Source: Haemonchus contortus (Eukaryota > Nematoda > Chromadorea > Rhabditida > Trichostrongylidae). Taken from it: a stretch of 64,000 nt of DNA. The stretch lies in NCBI GenBank assembly GCA_000469685.2, contig LS997565.1, positions 36,119,145 through 36,183,144 on the forward strand. The letters are read 5' to 3'. Positions 42,501 through 53,234 of this stretch are shown here, one piece after another. Numbering within the stretch: position 1 is the stretch's first letter; each line of letters begins with the position of its first letter. Made by a program: the position numbers and the translations under genes. The notes beneath the pieces were generated by a model, which saw nothing but the letters and a program-made list of their open reading frames with translations, made no database searches and was not told the origin of the DNA.

Positions 42501-45500
42501 AAGGTGTTCCCATCCTGCCGCGTGTACTCCTACCGAATTTGAGCTATCTAAGTCCACGGGAACAGGAGTTATAAATTTCCGGTCAAACACACACACCGAC
42601 ACACACACAAACACACAAACACACCGACACACCAACAGACACACTTAGCGAATTATATAAAGTAGGATGAGTTATGCATTTGCAACTCAGAATTTCTAAC
42701 CCGCACGCCCCGCCCACTGTGGGCGAAGTTCGATCTTACCAACTGTCATAAGTGTTCCTATGCCGTCCCCTGTACTCCTGCCGATTTTGAACGCTTTGGG
42801 TCCACTGGGACAGGAGTTATGAATTTGCCATCTGAAAATTCTATCGCACACGCCCCGCCCCTTGCAGGCGGGGCCCGGTCCTACACCTGCCATTAGTGTT
42901 CCCATCCTGTTTCCTTCACTCTTACCAAGTTTGAACGCTCTGGGTCCACTGGAGCAGGAATTATGAATTAGCGACCTAAAATTTCTATCAAGCACGCTCT
43001 GCCCCCTGTAGGCGCAGTCCAGTTCTGCCACCTACCATAAGTGTTCCCATCCTGCTTCCTTTACTCTTACCAAGTTTGAATGCTCTGGGTCCAGTGGAAC
43101 AGGAGTTATGAGTTCGCGGCCCAAAATTTCTATCGCGCACGCCCCGCCCCCTGTAGGCAGAGTCCAGTCCTGCCACCTACCGTAAGTGTTCCCATCCTGC
43201 TTCCTTTACTCTTACCAAGTTTGAGCTTTCTAGGTCCACGGGGACAGGAGTTATGAATTTCCGGTCAAACACACACACCGACACACACACACACACACAC
43301 CGACACACCAACAGACACACTTAGCGAATTATATAATGCAGGATGTTTGTGTGTGTGTTTGACCGGAAATTCATAACTCCTGTCTCCGTGGACCTAGAGC
43401 GTTCGAAATTGGTAGGAGTAAGGGGGACAGGATGGGAACACCTTTGGTAAGTGGCAGGACCGGACTCCGTTCACAGGGAGCGCGGCGTGCGCGTTGGAAA
43501 TTTTACGTCGCAAACTCATAACTTCTGTCCCCGTGGACCTAGAGCGTTTAAATTTGGTAGGAATAAGGGGGACAGGATGGGAACATCTATGGTAAGTGGA
43601 AGGACCGGACTCCGTCCACAGGGAGCGCAGCGTGCGCGTTAGAAACTTTGGGCCGCAAATTCATAACTCCTGTCCCCGTGGACCTAGAGCTTTCAAACTT
43701 GGTAGGAGCACAGGCGATAGGACGGGAACACTTATGGTGAGTGGCAGGACCGGAATCCGTGCACAGGGGTGGGGTCTTGCGCCGCAATAGTCAATTTGGC
43801 CCTAGGGCATTCAAACTCGGCAGGAGTACAGGCGGCAGGATGGGAACATTTATCGTAGGTGGGAGGATCGGACCCCGCTTATAGAAGGCGAAGTTTGCGC
43901 CAAAACTTTCAGTTTGCCTCTAGGGCGTTCAAACTTGGTAGGAGGCAGTATGGGAACACTTATGGTGAGTAGTAGGGCCGGACTACGCCCCCAAGGAACA
44001 GGATTTCGCGAAATAAATGAATGGAAATCCACAACTCCTGATCCCGTGGACTTGGAGAGCAATCAATAGCAGGGGCAGTACGGTCTAGCTTTGACTTTTC
44101 GATGTTTCATTCGACAAGAAGGGTAAGTTGTGTGATTATTGATTACCAGTGTCATAGTACTGCCATTACAGTACAGGAGAGATCACAATTTGAATCATCC
44201 ACCTCACTTCATATTACTCACTTCACTCCGCAGTGCTCACTTTACTCCATTAGCCTACCCACAAAGTGACTACTTTTTATATAAGAAGAATAAGTTTTCC
44301 ATATCACTACCTTTATCATAATCACAAAGTAACCCGGACGGACAGACCGACAAACAGACATACCGACAAACCGACATACCGACAAACCGACAAACCAAGT
44401 TACTGCTTTATATATAAGAAGGATTGTGATGTGATAGAATTTGATTCTTTTCTTGCTATCAGACTACCACCGCTACCCATGAGAGTTTACGATTAAGTAA
44501 AACATCACGGTTTCTCTTTGCTTTGATATCATTCTTAGCAGAATTTATGCGACCGCTAATAAAGTCGGATTCACATTTAATGATGTATCCGTAGAGAAAA
44601 GGAGGTACATATTTTAAGGCATTTGATATTCTATACTCTCGCTCAGCAAAAAAGCGAGATAACATCTCAAAAAAGGGGAATTTCGTTGATTCGATATTTT
44701 TCGGGCAAAGTCCCTTCGCCCCAAGAAGGAGGAGAGCCCTTGATGATGGCATTGAGGAACATTGATGGTACCTAACATAGTAGCCTCAGCCGCGATGAAG
44801 TCTCGGAATACTTTTTTCCTGGGAATAATCGCCTTTGTGATATTAAACGATGTCCTTCCGGACACAGCGAGACTGACTTACAGAGAAAAATCGCTCCCAA
44901 TTCGGAGCTAATACTGAGGGTGTAGAACTTCCAAAGCAAATTGAGAATCCCAAGTGTTATTTACGCATAGCAAATTTTCTCACAGGAAGAAGGAGCGCCC
45001 GGCGTAGCCGGGCGAACCCGTGAGAAGGAGGGAAGCCTGGCGTTAGCCGGGCGGCCCGACTGGTACTTCTAGAAATTCGGAAAACATCCCATTTCTAAAA
45101 CTTCGTGATTACGGCTCACGATTCTACGGTGCCACATTATCCTCGCATGTGGTACCGTAAAATCGGAGATGTTCCCATTGGCTTTTTATTTGGTAGCTAA
45201 ATGTTACAGTATACCCTGTTTGTGATACCATGTATATCTAAGCGCTGGAAAGTGAGTAAGGAAATCCGCAAGAAATTAGCAGATCAGCTCAGCAGCGTTT
45301 ATAACATGCAAAATGATCTTGGGGGAATCAAGGCTTGATCGTCTACCAATATTGCGGGAAACGGGAAACCCTTTTACGGTAGCGCAATGTGCCTGGAAAC
45401 ATGGTCTGAAAACAGGGGTACGGCTCATGGGTCTGTCAGTGCTGAAATTGTGCCTTAAATGACACAAAGAAGACCATTTAGAATAAATTAAGGCTTTCTC

Positions 45501-48500
45501 TCTATTCTATTATGACTACAACCTGTTCGCGAGATACAAGGTCTCTGCGATAACGGTACTGTTTCCTGTAAGCTGCCAATCACACCACATCACTACCTGA
45601 GGATTTCTAGAAATTTTGGAAGCTTGTCAGCGTTTCCATGATAGGTACTCTGAGGACCTTCCGAGGTCCAAATATATTACATTGATCGCCAAGAGGATTG
45701 AGTCTTTGGGGCATCATCGCTGGTGGACTGCAAACCTGAGAGCATATTACGAGGCAGTTCTACCAATCGGGAGTGGGCTTCGGCTAACCCCCTCTGCCGA
45801 AAGTTGCCAATGCTCGCTCCTTGAGATTACTTCGATATCATCAAAGCAATTAAGGTTCGAGAAAATTCCTCGAATCACTAGCATAATTCCATGCTTCTCA
45901 AAAAGTCTCGCTCCTATCTACCTCCCTCTTCTTAGTTGCTGCTTCCAGAGTCCGGTTGTGCTGATAGCGTATGGCAACGGAAAATTGATGCTTTGCCAGC
46001 CTATGAAGCCCTCTACAGTTTTGCGCAGCACGCAGTTCGTAGGTACTCCGACATTCGATGGATGCTGTTGGAAAGAGAGCGAGAAGCGAACAGGGCTGAA
46101 CTCGATCTTATTGCGGCTCAGTCGTCGTTGCTCGTCACTCATGCGCAGGTATCTTTTGTTTTTATCTGCAAAGACATTCTCTGTTTCTCAGAGCTGGTCC
46201 GATGGCGAATGGTTTTCGATGGTATTCTCTCAGAATCTTTTATAGAATGAACGGTTCCGGATCAAGCTTGGAGAGAAGCGTCCGAAGCGTCCAGCGTCAT
46301 TCCACGGAGAAGATTTGTCAAACAGACTCGTATGTGATTGGTCCCCTTTGTGTCCTTTTTCGCTTTTTTCTCCTAAAATTATACTCTATTCCTATTTGCT
46401 AGGTGAAGCGTGATATGAACTTCTTCCTCCCATTCAAAATGCAAGGCTCCCGAGTAGAAAACTCTAGGCGTATCTTGAACAAGAAATCGACTGATCAGGA
46501 GAAGGACCTCGAAAGCGAATTCTTTGCCATATTCGGTGCAGGGCGAAGTAAGGCTTTACTTCCTCATGTACTGTTTGTTAATCAGTTATAGTATAGTCAA
46601 ATGCCTTACAAATGGTTGTGATTCATCTCGCAGAGACTTCAATTGTGTTTTTAAAAAACATCGCCCCTCATGAATGTTCTGTACCTTCATAGTTGATGCC
46701 TGTGAGATAAGATCAGTAATTTTTTTTCAAAAGGACTTCGTTCAGATGCTCCGCCTCCCGCTTCGCTAGAGAAACCACCGTCTGCTGTAAGCAGAATCGA
46801 ATTCATGATGAGGGAGATGTCACAGAACAAGAATCGAAGGGCTCTGTTTACCCCGGTCAGAGAAAATGCTAGGGCGTCTGCGAGCAGACCGATAAGGTAA
46901 GGATACCGAGGTGAAATCATGAAATTCAAAGTGATCCTAGTGTTGGAATATATCGAAGCTCAAGAACGGACAATAGGCTCTACTTGTTAAGAATAAGCAA
47001 AGAATGGAAAAATATTTTTTCAAATTACCGGTAATGGATAACGTAATGAGTCCGCCAGTACAAATGGGTTTAGAGGTCAGAGTATGTAGGTCTAAAGCAA
47101 AAGATAGGCAAATCTAGAAGAGTAGCGGGAAATGAAAAGACTTGCACTAACTGATAACTATTTGGAATCAGTGGGCAAAGATTAAGAATGGTGACTGCCA
47201 ACGATCGAAATAATTTTAATTCAGCCTCGTCGAGGTGGAAGAACAGCGTCGTTCCCGACGATTCGAAGAGAGCCGGAGGAGCATCAAGGTCCGCCGTCAA
47301 CCAAGTATGGAAGGGTATAACCAAAGGTAGTTAGCATCTACAGGAAAGTGTCTGTGTGCGCTGCTCAACATCGATGACTGTAAAAGCTTCTTCAGACCTA
47401 TCGACACTGGACAAATGCCTACATCCTCTCTTCAAGATTTACCGTTCCATAGCCCGGCAGCAACTCCCGTAAACATAAAAAAGTTCCCTGAGAAAGTGCC
47501 CCATAGGCGTGAGTAGTTGAGTAATCAAAAAGTATTTTCCAACTTTTTCAATGCTAAATTTCAGTTTACGACCAACTACCGGAGAAATCAAAAATTGAAA
47601 GAGTTCGTCAATTGGAACGTGGCTACAGTATGGAAAATCACGAACCAACATATTCGGATGAAATGCGTCGTGTGGTAGAAGAGCGAAAACGCGATGAACG
47701 CGATCGAGTGGCGTCGACTGGTGATGTGGAGCATCGGAAATCTCGCATTCAACGGCAGCCGCCTGTTCATCTGACTCGGATCAGACCGCCGTCGTACGTC
47801 GTTCAGCGGAGAACGGTAATCCTACTATGTTTGAGCGCAATTTCCTTCGCTGTTGGTAGCTCCATGTAGAAAGTGCATATACGGAGCACTCAGTAAGGGT
47901 CCGGTACTACGCCTGCATCCTGTGGCTCTCCCCTGAACTATAAAGGGACAAAAGGGGAATGTCTGGTTCCTGTAGGCGTTCACATTTTGTAATGGGGCGA
48001 CTGCACATATACCTCCCACAATTCAAAAGGCTTTTCAAATGATCTCTTACGTGCCCACTTCAATCTCAAGTCTCATGACCGTAATCAACCGACTTCACCC
48101 ACCAATTTACGTTCTGTAGAATAAGTTGGCGTAATCTGCACACCATACGTTAACTTTTTGATGCATTTGCATTTCACACTCCCGAACATCACTTCCGATG
48201 CTTTGCACGGCCACTGTAAGCTTTGCAGGAGCGTACGCAAGTGTTCCCCCAAGTTTGAAGATTTTTTTCCTCACTGTCATCTCTTCAACACACTAAATTA
48301 TGAGATACAATGTCACCTATGGAAGAATTTGGGTCTACAACTAGTTTGTAATACATTCCATAATAACTCCGTCCTTGCTTTATTTTGGAAGATCCTAAAC
48401 TCTTTGCCGTGGAGCAATTTACCTAGATCATGTAGTGCATGTCAAGTGGAGTCCTGATTGACCTTGGCGGTTACCAATGCCCGGTCCATGCATATGTGAT

Positions 48501-49303
48501 AAAGCGTCACTTGCCAATACCACCCAACCATCACAACCATATGATTCCTTAAGACGTCTTCAGAAAGATAGTGACTGTCCTAGAGATGGAATAGTCCGGG
48601 CCGGTGAATCAGTTCCAGAGTTGAATGGAACAGTAAAAGCACTGACTCGTTCGTAGGATGGCCACCTCAAGCCGAATGCGGAGGTGCATCCTACAGATGG
48701 GGTTGATAAACTTCAGAAGACCAACCATCTTATCCTTTTATCTCTATTGATGCTCATCTTATTTACAGAAACGACTCCCAGATGTTCCATTGAGCGCCTT
48801 TCTGGGGACACGGTAGTTGAACCTTATAAAGCAATAGTATTACAATGCCCTGCTATGGTCAACCTATAGGAACAGGATGCTCACCAAAGTCCTCTCCAGC
48901 TGATAAGGCATTTATTCTTCACATAAGAGCTTTTACTGTGGTTCCAAGGGAGCGAAATGCCGCTCATGGAGACAAACTTTTATGACAACTGCAAACTGGG
49001 TGAAAAAGATTGGCACCTATGACTGTAATCATATGAAGGATCGACCAATACAGGAAAAGCGACACTATTCCCCCTATTTGCCGCACATGAACTACCTCAA
49101 TCGACCGTATACTTATTGAGAACTATGTATTTCAGAAGACGCTTGAAGCGCGAGCCGACTCGAGACCACCCGAGCGCCATCCTGTGTTAGAGGTTCTCGA
49201 CCCTCCAAAGAGCTCTTGTGCCTCACCTCCTGGCTCGTCCAGCCGTCTACCCAAACCAGACAAGAAGTCGTGGTTGGATAAGATTAGAAATATGAAAAGA
49301 TAG
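27556..49303 (+). CDS. Coiled-coil protein of unknown function, 22 exons, about 878 residues
   Basis: Exons: 27556-27629, 31189-31298, 31486-31580, 32738-32863, 33547-33660, 35103-35211, 35285-35440, 35953-35987, 36079-36196, 36297-36376, 36856-36946, 37007-37105, 37474-37548, 40734-40839, 45611-45756, 45936-46148, 46246-46329, 46403-46547, 46734-46896, 47225-47304, 47565-47815, 49136-49303 (TAG). Phases agree at every join if one A is removed from the 36929-36934 run in exon 11. Visible regions: acidic stretch YESEEDEFLRELEDMR (from about 25), heptad-like DEIGSLRTENRRLKIRL (about 70-86), Ser-rich segment after SDSEVEDYP, NLS-like KKRKRR (about 242), long Glu/Gln/Arg/Leu coiled coil (about 313-462), helical block YEALYSFAQHAVRRYSDIRW (about 525), Arg-rich C-terminal third ending in SWLDKIRNMKR. 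No signal peptide or membrane segment. Exon 1 is chosen because its phase-2 end matches exon 2 and ATG is in frame; the gene could start further upstream. The exon 15 donor is weak. Function not recognised. Confidence 0.8.
29304..29342. repeat. 17-bp perfect hairpin in AT-rich DNA
   Basis: Arms TTTATTTTGTATTGTAA (29304-29320) and its reverse complement (29326-29342), loop ACTCG. It begins an AT-rich, ATATGA-repeating stretch that runs to about 29420. Confidence 0.75.
29562..29765 (-). repeat. SINE copy with A box in minus orientation
   Basis: The head is at the right end: GATGGTGTAGTG on the minus strand at about 29744-29755. The tail part (GAATCGAAGTGGCG) is at about 29572. Middle part diverged. 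Confidence 0.5.
29843..30128 (+). repeat. tRNA-derived SINE, best copy
   Basis: A box GGTGGTGTAGTG (29852-29863), B box GGGTTCCAATCCC (29897-29909), a middle module, then a conserved tail containing GCATTCAATACGCCACTAC (about 30046) and ending near ATTGATTAAGGCC. It is the best template for the family in this window and lies in intron 1 of the coiled-coil gene. Confidence 0.7.
30380..30590 (-). repeat. SINE copy in minus orientation
   Basis: Minus-strand B box GGGTTCGATGCCC (30528-30540) and A-box-like GATAGTACCGTGG (30571-30583). The tail piece CAGAATCGTAGTGGCG is at the left end. Confidence 0.6.
30708..31094 (-). mobile_element. MITE copy B, same family, opposite orientation
   Basis: A 387-bp copy colinear with the reverse complement of copy A, with the same inverted ends (GGGTCCGGGAACTTCTCC at the left). 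Flanks are TGGGGTAAC (30699-30707) and TAGGGTAAC (31095-31103), a 9-bp duplication with one mismatch. It sits in intron 1 of the coiled-coil gene, about 95 bases before exon 2. Confidence 0.75.
32350..32560 (+). repeat. SINE tail, headless copy
   Basis: The tail module matches 29960-30110 closely, including GCATTCAATACGCCACTAC (about 32477). The tRNA-like head is not visible. It lies in intron 3 of the coiled-coil gene. Confidence 0.55.
37617..37682. repeat. (GTTTGTAC)n microsatellite
   Basis: Consecutive CGTTTGTA units followed by TCTGTTTG units. It lies about 70 bases after exon 13 of the coiled-coil gene and immediately upstream of the 118-bp array. Confidence 0.85.
37862..39515. repeat. 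118-bp minisatellite, about 14 copies
   Basis: The phrase TTCAAATTTGGTAGAG recurs at about 37870, 37989, 38107, 38225, 38343, 38461, 38579, 38697, 38815, 38935, 39052, 39170, 39287 and 39405. Each unit also has GGCGGCAGAAAGAG and the GC palindrome GCCCACTGGGGGC. The first and last units are the most diverged. It fills intron 13 of the coiled-coil gene. Long minus-strand open frames here result from lack of stops in the unit and are not genes. Confidence 0.95.
39590..39885. repeat. Two-copy tandem duplication of about 148 bp
   Basis: Copy 1 (about 39590-39735) and copy 2 (about 39740-39885) share GACAGCAACCTGAAC, GGATACGCCAC, GCTAGCGTTGGAAAG-like and GTGAAAATAC blocks. Clearly diverged, so not recent. 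Confidence 0.7.
40947..41132 (+). repeat. Left terminal inverted repeat
   Basis: Pairs with 44879-45066. A GCCCGGCTTCGCCGGGC stem at about 41000-41016 could fold on its own. Immediately outside is a GT-rich microsatellite (40905-40946) preceded by TATAATTCGCTAAGTGTG, a motif that also recurs inside the element. Confidence 0.85.
41560..41985. repeat. TTATCAG-rich spacer inside the element
   Basis: The words TTATCAG and TATCAGT recur irregularly among TC-rich sequence. No gene is visible. Confidence 0.4.
41995..43265 (-). repeat. Diverged minisatellite, about 145-bp units, minus orientation
   Basis: Units are marked by GAACGCT(C/T)(T/G)GGGTCCA-like blocks at about 42119, 42395, 42788, 42934 and 43079, plus CACGCCCCGCCCCCTG-like GC blocks. 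They are related to the 118-bp units (same TTCAAATTTGG and GC palindrome order on the other strand). An ACACACACCGACA repeat interrupts at about 42585-42650. Confidence 0.8.
43265..43375. repeat. CA/GT-rich centre of the palindrome
   Basis: (CA)n with CCGACACACC, then TTAGCGAATTATATAA, then (GT)n. The two sides mirror each other through TTTGACCGGAAATTCATAA at about 43250 and 43358. Confidence 0.8.
43376..44060 (+). repeat. Minisatellite units in plus orientation
   Basis: Five units marked by GTGGACCTAGAGCGTT-like blocks at about 43390, 43533, 43677, 43798 and 43916. They are the same family as 41995-43265 but inverted, so the two blocks make a large interrupted palindrome. Confidence 0.8.
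44336..44396. repeat. (CCGACAAA/CCGACATA)n microsatellite
   Basis: About seven 8-base units, flanked on both sides by TTTATATAAGAAG-like sequence (44275 and 44407). Confidence 0.85.
44879..45066 (-). repeat. Right terminal inverted repeat
   Basis: Reverse complement of the left arm with scattered changes and small indels. Its GC stem GCCCGGCGTAGCCGGGC (about 44997) has compensating differences from the left arm. Confidence 0.85.
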
Positions 49304-49370
49304 TAGTTCTTGTTGTAGTTGTTAGATTGACTTTTCTGTTTTCTTCTATGCTCGAAATTATTCTCAAGTA

Positions 49371-49376
49371 ATTAAA
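49371..49376 (+). promoter_or_regulatory. Poly(A) signal variant ATTAAA
   Basis: ATTAAA lies 68 bases after the stop codon of the coiled-coil gene, a normal distance for a short nematode 3' UTR. No AATAAA is closer. Confidence 0.4.
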
Positions 49377-49830
49377 GTATCAACCTTTACAATGCGTCCT
49401 TATTCCTTTATAACGACATTATTTATCCGAGCCCATTCCATTAGAATTGAAGTCGAACACATCGTTGAAAACGTCTTGGTAGATAACTGTAATGTCTGCT
49501 TTGGACATACAAATTATTTGCCTTCAATTCTGCCCAATTTCCAACGCTGCAAATATTGTGCCTAAATTACCTCTTCTCATAGATTTCTGCTTGATGAAAT
49601 CATGCTATTTTTCTTTTCTCTGTTATTCAGAACTGAACCCTTCATATGCTATCTGAAAATAAAATTTATTTGGATCCCTCTACTCATTCGGTTCGTTAAT
49701 ATACGCATTATTCAGTATAGCACAAACATTATCAAAAAACACTGCCCTATGCAATCTCTTGAGGATCTTGAAAGTCGAAAATAGCAGTTTTCGCATATGA
49801 ATACAAGATGATAATTTTTATGGTGGCATA

Positions 49831-51985
49831 CCCTTCTAAAAAATCTTTTTTTCAGAAACTAAGAAAATTGCAATTCACGTGTCTAGTGGATATGTAAGGT
49901 TTTAATCAAGCCCGATTGAAAAATTTTCTGTTGCTTGCTATCATGTCTGTTACACGTCAGTACGAATACTTTTTATCAAACGATTCGAAAACAGTGAGAA
50001 ACGAAATACAAAGACAAAGAAATTAAATTAACTAAAAGCAAGAGAGGGCAATAACGCGAGGAAGAATAGATCTTAACATGGCACATAGATGAGAGGATTT
50101 GTAGACAGGACCGAGGTCGGATCAGGTGCAATGGTGCGCAGGCCACTGCACTCGGGATATCACGTATGATCCGGTGCTCGATTCGCCGATCTCAAATCCG
50201 AGATCGGAATCGAGCAACGGTGTGGCACATATATTGTATTACATGGGAGGCCTCCAGTATTGTCCAACTTTTCAAAATTTTCATCCCTAATTGGTGAGGG
50301 ACTCCGCGATTTGGGTCTCTTCAAGCCTCAATGCAACCCTTTTGACAGCTTCGTAAGTCTCCTCTTTGGGCAATTCTAGATTGGCTGGCATATGATATGA
50401 GTCTTTCCAATTTTGTAGGCAGAAGTATAATTTAGAGGCTAAATGTAAATCCTATTTGTTACTTGGAAGGACTTTTCTAGAAATATCCTCCATACGGCAG
50501 CAAAAGCCTGTTTCCAGTTCATCATTCTTCTTTTTGAGTCTGTCAAACACAACAATGATCAGTAACTTTTTGAGAGGGTTAGTCGGGCTTCTTCGAGTGC
50601 TTGCACTGCAATTGCACATTCCGGCAAAACTATTCTTCTTCATACACGCTGGTAAGCCCTTATAGACGGATCGAGCCAATCCTATTAGGTTGTTTATCAC
50701 TGTTGAGGGATACATTTCTACTGCCCGTAAAAAGTCACTTCGTGAGGTCTTGTCGTCATATTTATGCACCTCAGCCATGCTTTGCGCTTTGAAAACTTGT
50801 TCAGAAACGCTGAGCATTCCATTCATTGCATGGGATATATGACTAGTATCTGACTTTCCCTCTCTTATGGAGCTTTGGAAAACAGAACTCGGTCACCGAC
50901 TGTCGACGCGCTTGAGGACAGCAGATAAGATGGACTCGACCGTCCGCTGCAAATTGACCTCGGGTTCTTCGGACGCCCATCCTACATTTCTGGGCACATG
51001 GACTGGCGGTTCCGAACATTGAATTACTGCCATTATTCAATGACAGGAGCTCCTTGCTCAAAGCAGACCAATCTACGCCAATGTTTTTCTCAACATGCAC
51101 TTCAGTGGTCCGACCTTCTCCAAACGTGGAAGAAAACTTCGTTGTCAGTTTCCACTTGACTCTGCAGCTGGCTTTTCAGACTTGTGGGATTGCCTAGTTC
51201 TTCGTTCATGGTCCTCACTTTAGCCAAACCTTACTGGTTTCGCAGCCCATTTCCACTGTCAGGGTTTGCATCAAGCTGCTATTATTATATAACTCGCAAT
51301 TGGCAAAAATTTGTGCGGTTCTCCTGGAGTTATTCCAATATCCTCAAAAATCGAGTGCCTAGCTTGACCAATTGACAGCTTGCCTTTCTCTGGCTATTTC
51401 TACTGTGCCGTATACCAATTCCAAAATATTCCGTTTTCTGTGCAGACAGGTTGCGAATCTGGTCACCCAGACTATCCCCTGAACGGCTGATAATATTGTC
51501 AAAGACACTAGCTAGCTGTTAATTAATTTCACTTACCTCTGTTCCACTTCTGTTGCTGTCTCCAGCAACCATGTCTTCTACTGTGTTTTCCACAGAGTTG
51601 TGTGTGATTCCGCTCATGGCAGACATTTCTGCAACTGTAGTCATTTATTCGAGCTCACTTGGCTTTACTCTCTCATCCCTTCTAACAGAAATCTTTTTTC
51701 TTAGAAAATAACAAAACTGTAACTTACGCGTCTAGTGGATATTTAAGGTTCAATCGAGCTCGATTAAAAATTCTTCAGCTGCGTGCTATCATATCTGTTA
51801 CACGAGTACAAATACTTTTTATCAAACGATACGAAAGCAATTGGAAACGAAATACAAAAACAAAGAAACTAAATACAAGAGAAGGCAGTAATGCGAATGT
51901 GAATAACACTTAACTTAGTACCCAAGGGGATCGAGCACCGGTGTGGCGCTTATATCAGATTATAGGTTCGCGAGGCTTATGCCTG
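49831..51985 (-). mobile_element. Possible short LTR-type element between the two genes
   Basis: Two diverged direct repeats (49831-50240 and 51675-51985) share ACTTTTTATCAAACGAT, CGAAATACAAA and TCTAGTGGATAT in order. Between them are about 1.4 kb with minus-strand frames of up to 124 codons, including a start MTTVAEMSAMSG at about 51646 that ends in a GTAAGT donor, and a frame at 50452-50826. No protease, RT or integrase is seen. It could be a non-autonomous LTR element or a gene fragment caught between duplicated repeats. Confidence 0.4.
50174..50218. repeat. Hairpin present in only one of the two direct repeats
   Basis: Arms 50174-50193 and 50200-50218 (GAGATCGGAATCGAGCAAC) with loop AAATCC. 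The other repeat copy has only a GATCGAGCACCGGTG piece at this place. Confidence 0.65.
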
Positions 51986-53234
51986 ATGGTGTAGCGAGAA
52001 CGAGAGTTCTTCTGTTATACACTAGTATTGCAAATATCTATTTATTACTAATATAACATTACAGATAGAACAAGGGGAAAGGGTTAGGATGAGGTGGCCA
52101 TACGGCCAAGGCGATGTTCCCCTAAAAGCGAGGACTCGACACCTATTACAAAATTACTCTGATTAGCGGGCATTTCATGGTCTTTATTTGACGCGACGAT
52201 TCTCCGCACGCGTCGCGCGTACTCGCGTATTGATTAGGACGCCGTAGGGAGCGCGCCTTTGAATGGGAGCCAAGAACAGCGCGCTTTATCTGACAAGCGG
52301 GGCTGTACAGCAATAGTCGTTATATCACTCTGCTACTTTTTAGTTGAAGATTTGCACCATGTTGTTTCTATTATAAGTTTAAGTGATTTTTTCCCGTAAG
52401 TAATTACCTGAATACAACAGCAACCACCAAATTCAGCAAGAAATGAGGATCAAGGTTAGGTTGCTCTCATGACAGACAAAATGCGAAATACGCCAGTCAA
52501 ATCGAAGGGTACTTGAAATTCAAACCAAGTGTACACAACAAACACAGTGGATACCAAAAAAACAACGCAACGCAAGGGTGTGGTGAACGTTCCAATTCTA
52601 GAAGTCCTTACACTCAGATTGTCGAGCTCGAAGACCACGGCCATAAAAGATTCCTAAATGAAGCAAACTTCCGTATGGGCGACACACAGCCATAACACCC
52701 CCATCAACAGCGCAGCGATTTCGGCGCCCCAATCAATGAACTGCCGCGCCGCCGCTGGCTGCTGACGGCTTTTGCGCTGGAGCATGGATTCTCGACTAAC
52801 GAGATGTATACCATTCAAAAGCATAAGTTCGAAATGGTGCTCAAAATAAAAACTTTTGTCGTAGTTCAAAGCGCACCTTTCATTCGTTTCAACCGCAGAG
52901 AGCGCTCGAGTACTTTGTGGATCAACGATTTGTTACAAACAGCTTCATCGTGTTGTATTTTATGTCTGACTTTGAGTTCGCACTCCCTCTACTGACATCG
53001 GAAGAGGTTGTTAAGTTTCACTGATATTATCAGCATGCAACAGTACATCTCAAGAAATTGCCTTATTTGAAAACTGAAAATCTCTGCTATGCGATTTATT
53101 TGCGTTCACGAAACCGTTCAGGATGTTTATTTGTAGCATTTCTTCCATATCATGCTACATATTCATTTTTACTACTTGTTTTGAGGATTGGAACATTTTC
53201 ACTTGCTTAATGGCGAAGTTAGAATGAATGTTGA
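51986..53234. other. MED12 upstream region
   Basis: Includes a CpG-rich patch at 52190-52270 (GCACGCGTCGCGCG) that contrasts with the AT-rich surroundings. Promoter elements cannot be assigned by eye. Confidence 0.35.

Larger units (their letters stand above)
40947..45066. mobile_element. 4.1-kb inverted-repeat-bounded element without transposase
   Basis: The two ends match in inverted orientation over about 186 bp (40947-41132 and 44879-45066). Both start GTACCAGTCGGGCCGCCC, contain GCCCGGCTAACGCCAGGC and a second GC stem, then GCTATGCGTAAATAACACTT and ACACCCTCAGTATTAG. The interior holds TTATCAG-rich sequence, minisatellite units and CA/CCGACA simple repeats. No reading frame resembles a transposase and no clear target duplication is visible. 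Everything lies in intron 14 of the coiled-coil gene. It may be a non-autonomous DNA transposon, a foldback element or a segmental palindrome. Confidence 0.75.

Noticed and set aside
45611..45915. Exon 15 of the coiled-coil gene continuing as one long frame
   Set aside because: The frame stays open but becomes low-quality, and the strong pyrimidine tract before 45936 needs an intron. The exact donor remains uncertain.
47449..47480. 32-base microexon between exons 20 and 21 of the coiled-coil gene
   Set aside because: In the required phase it contains a stop codon. Ending exon 20 at 47304 with a GTATGG donor joins exon 21 directly.
27556..49303. Assignment of the coiled-coil gene to the MCC (mutated in colorectal cancer) family
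   Set aside because: Only a loose resemblance in one helical block and length; the C-terminal PDZ-binding end typical of MCC is absent.
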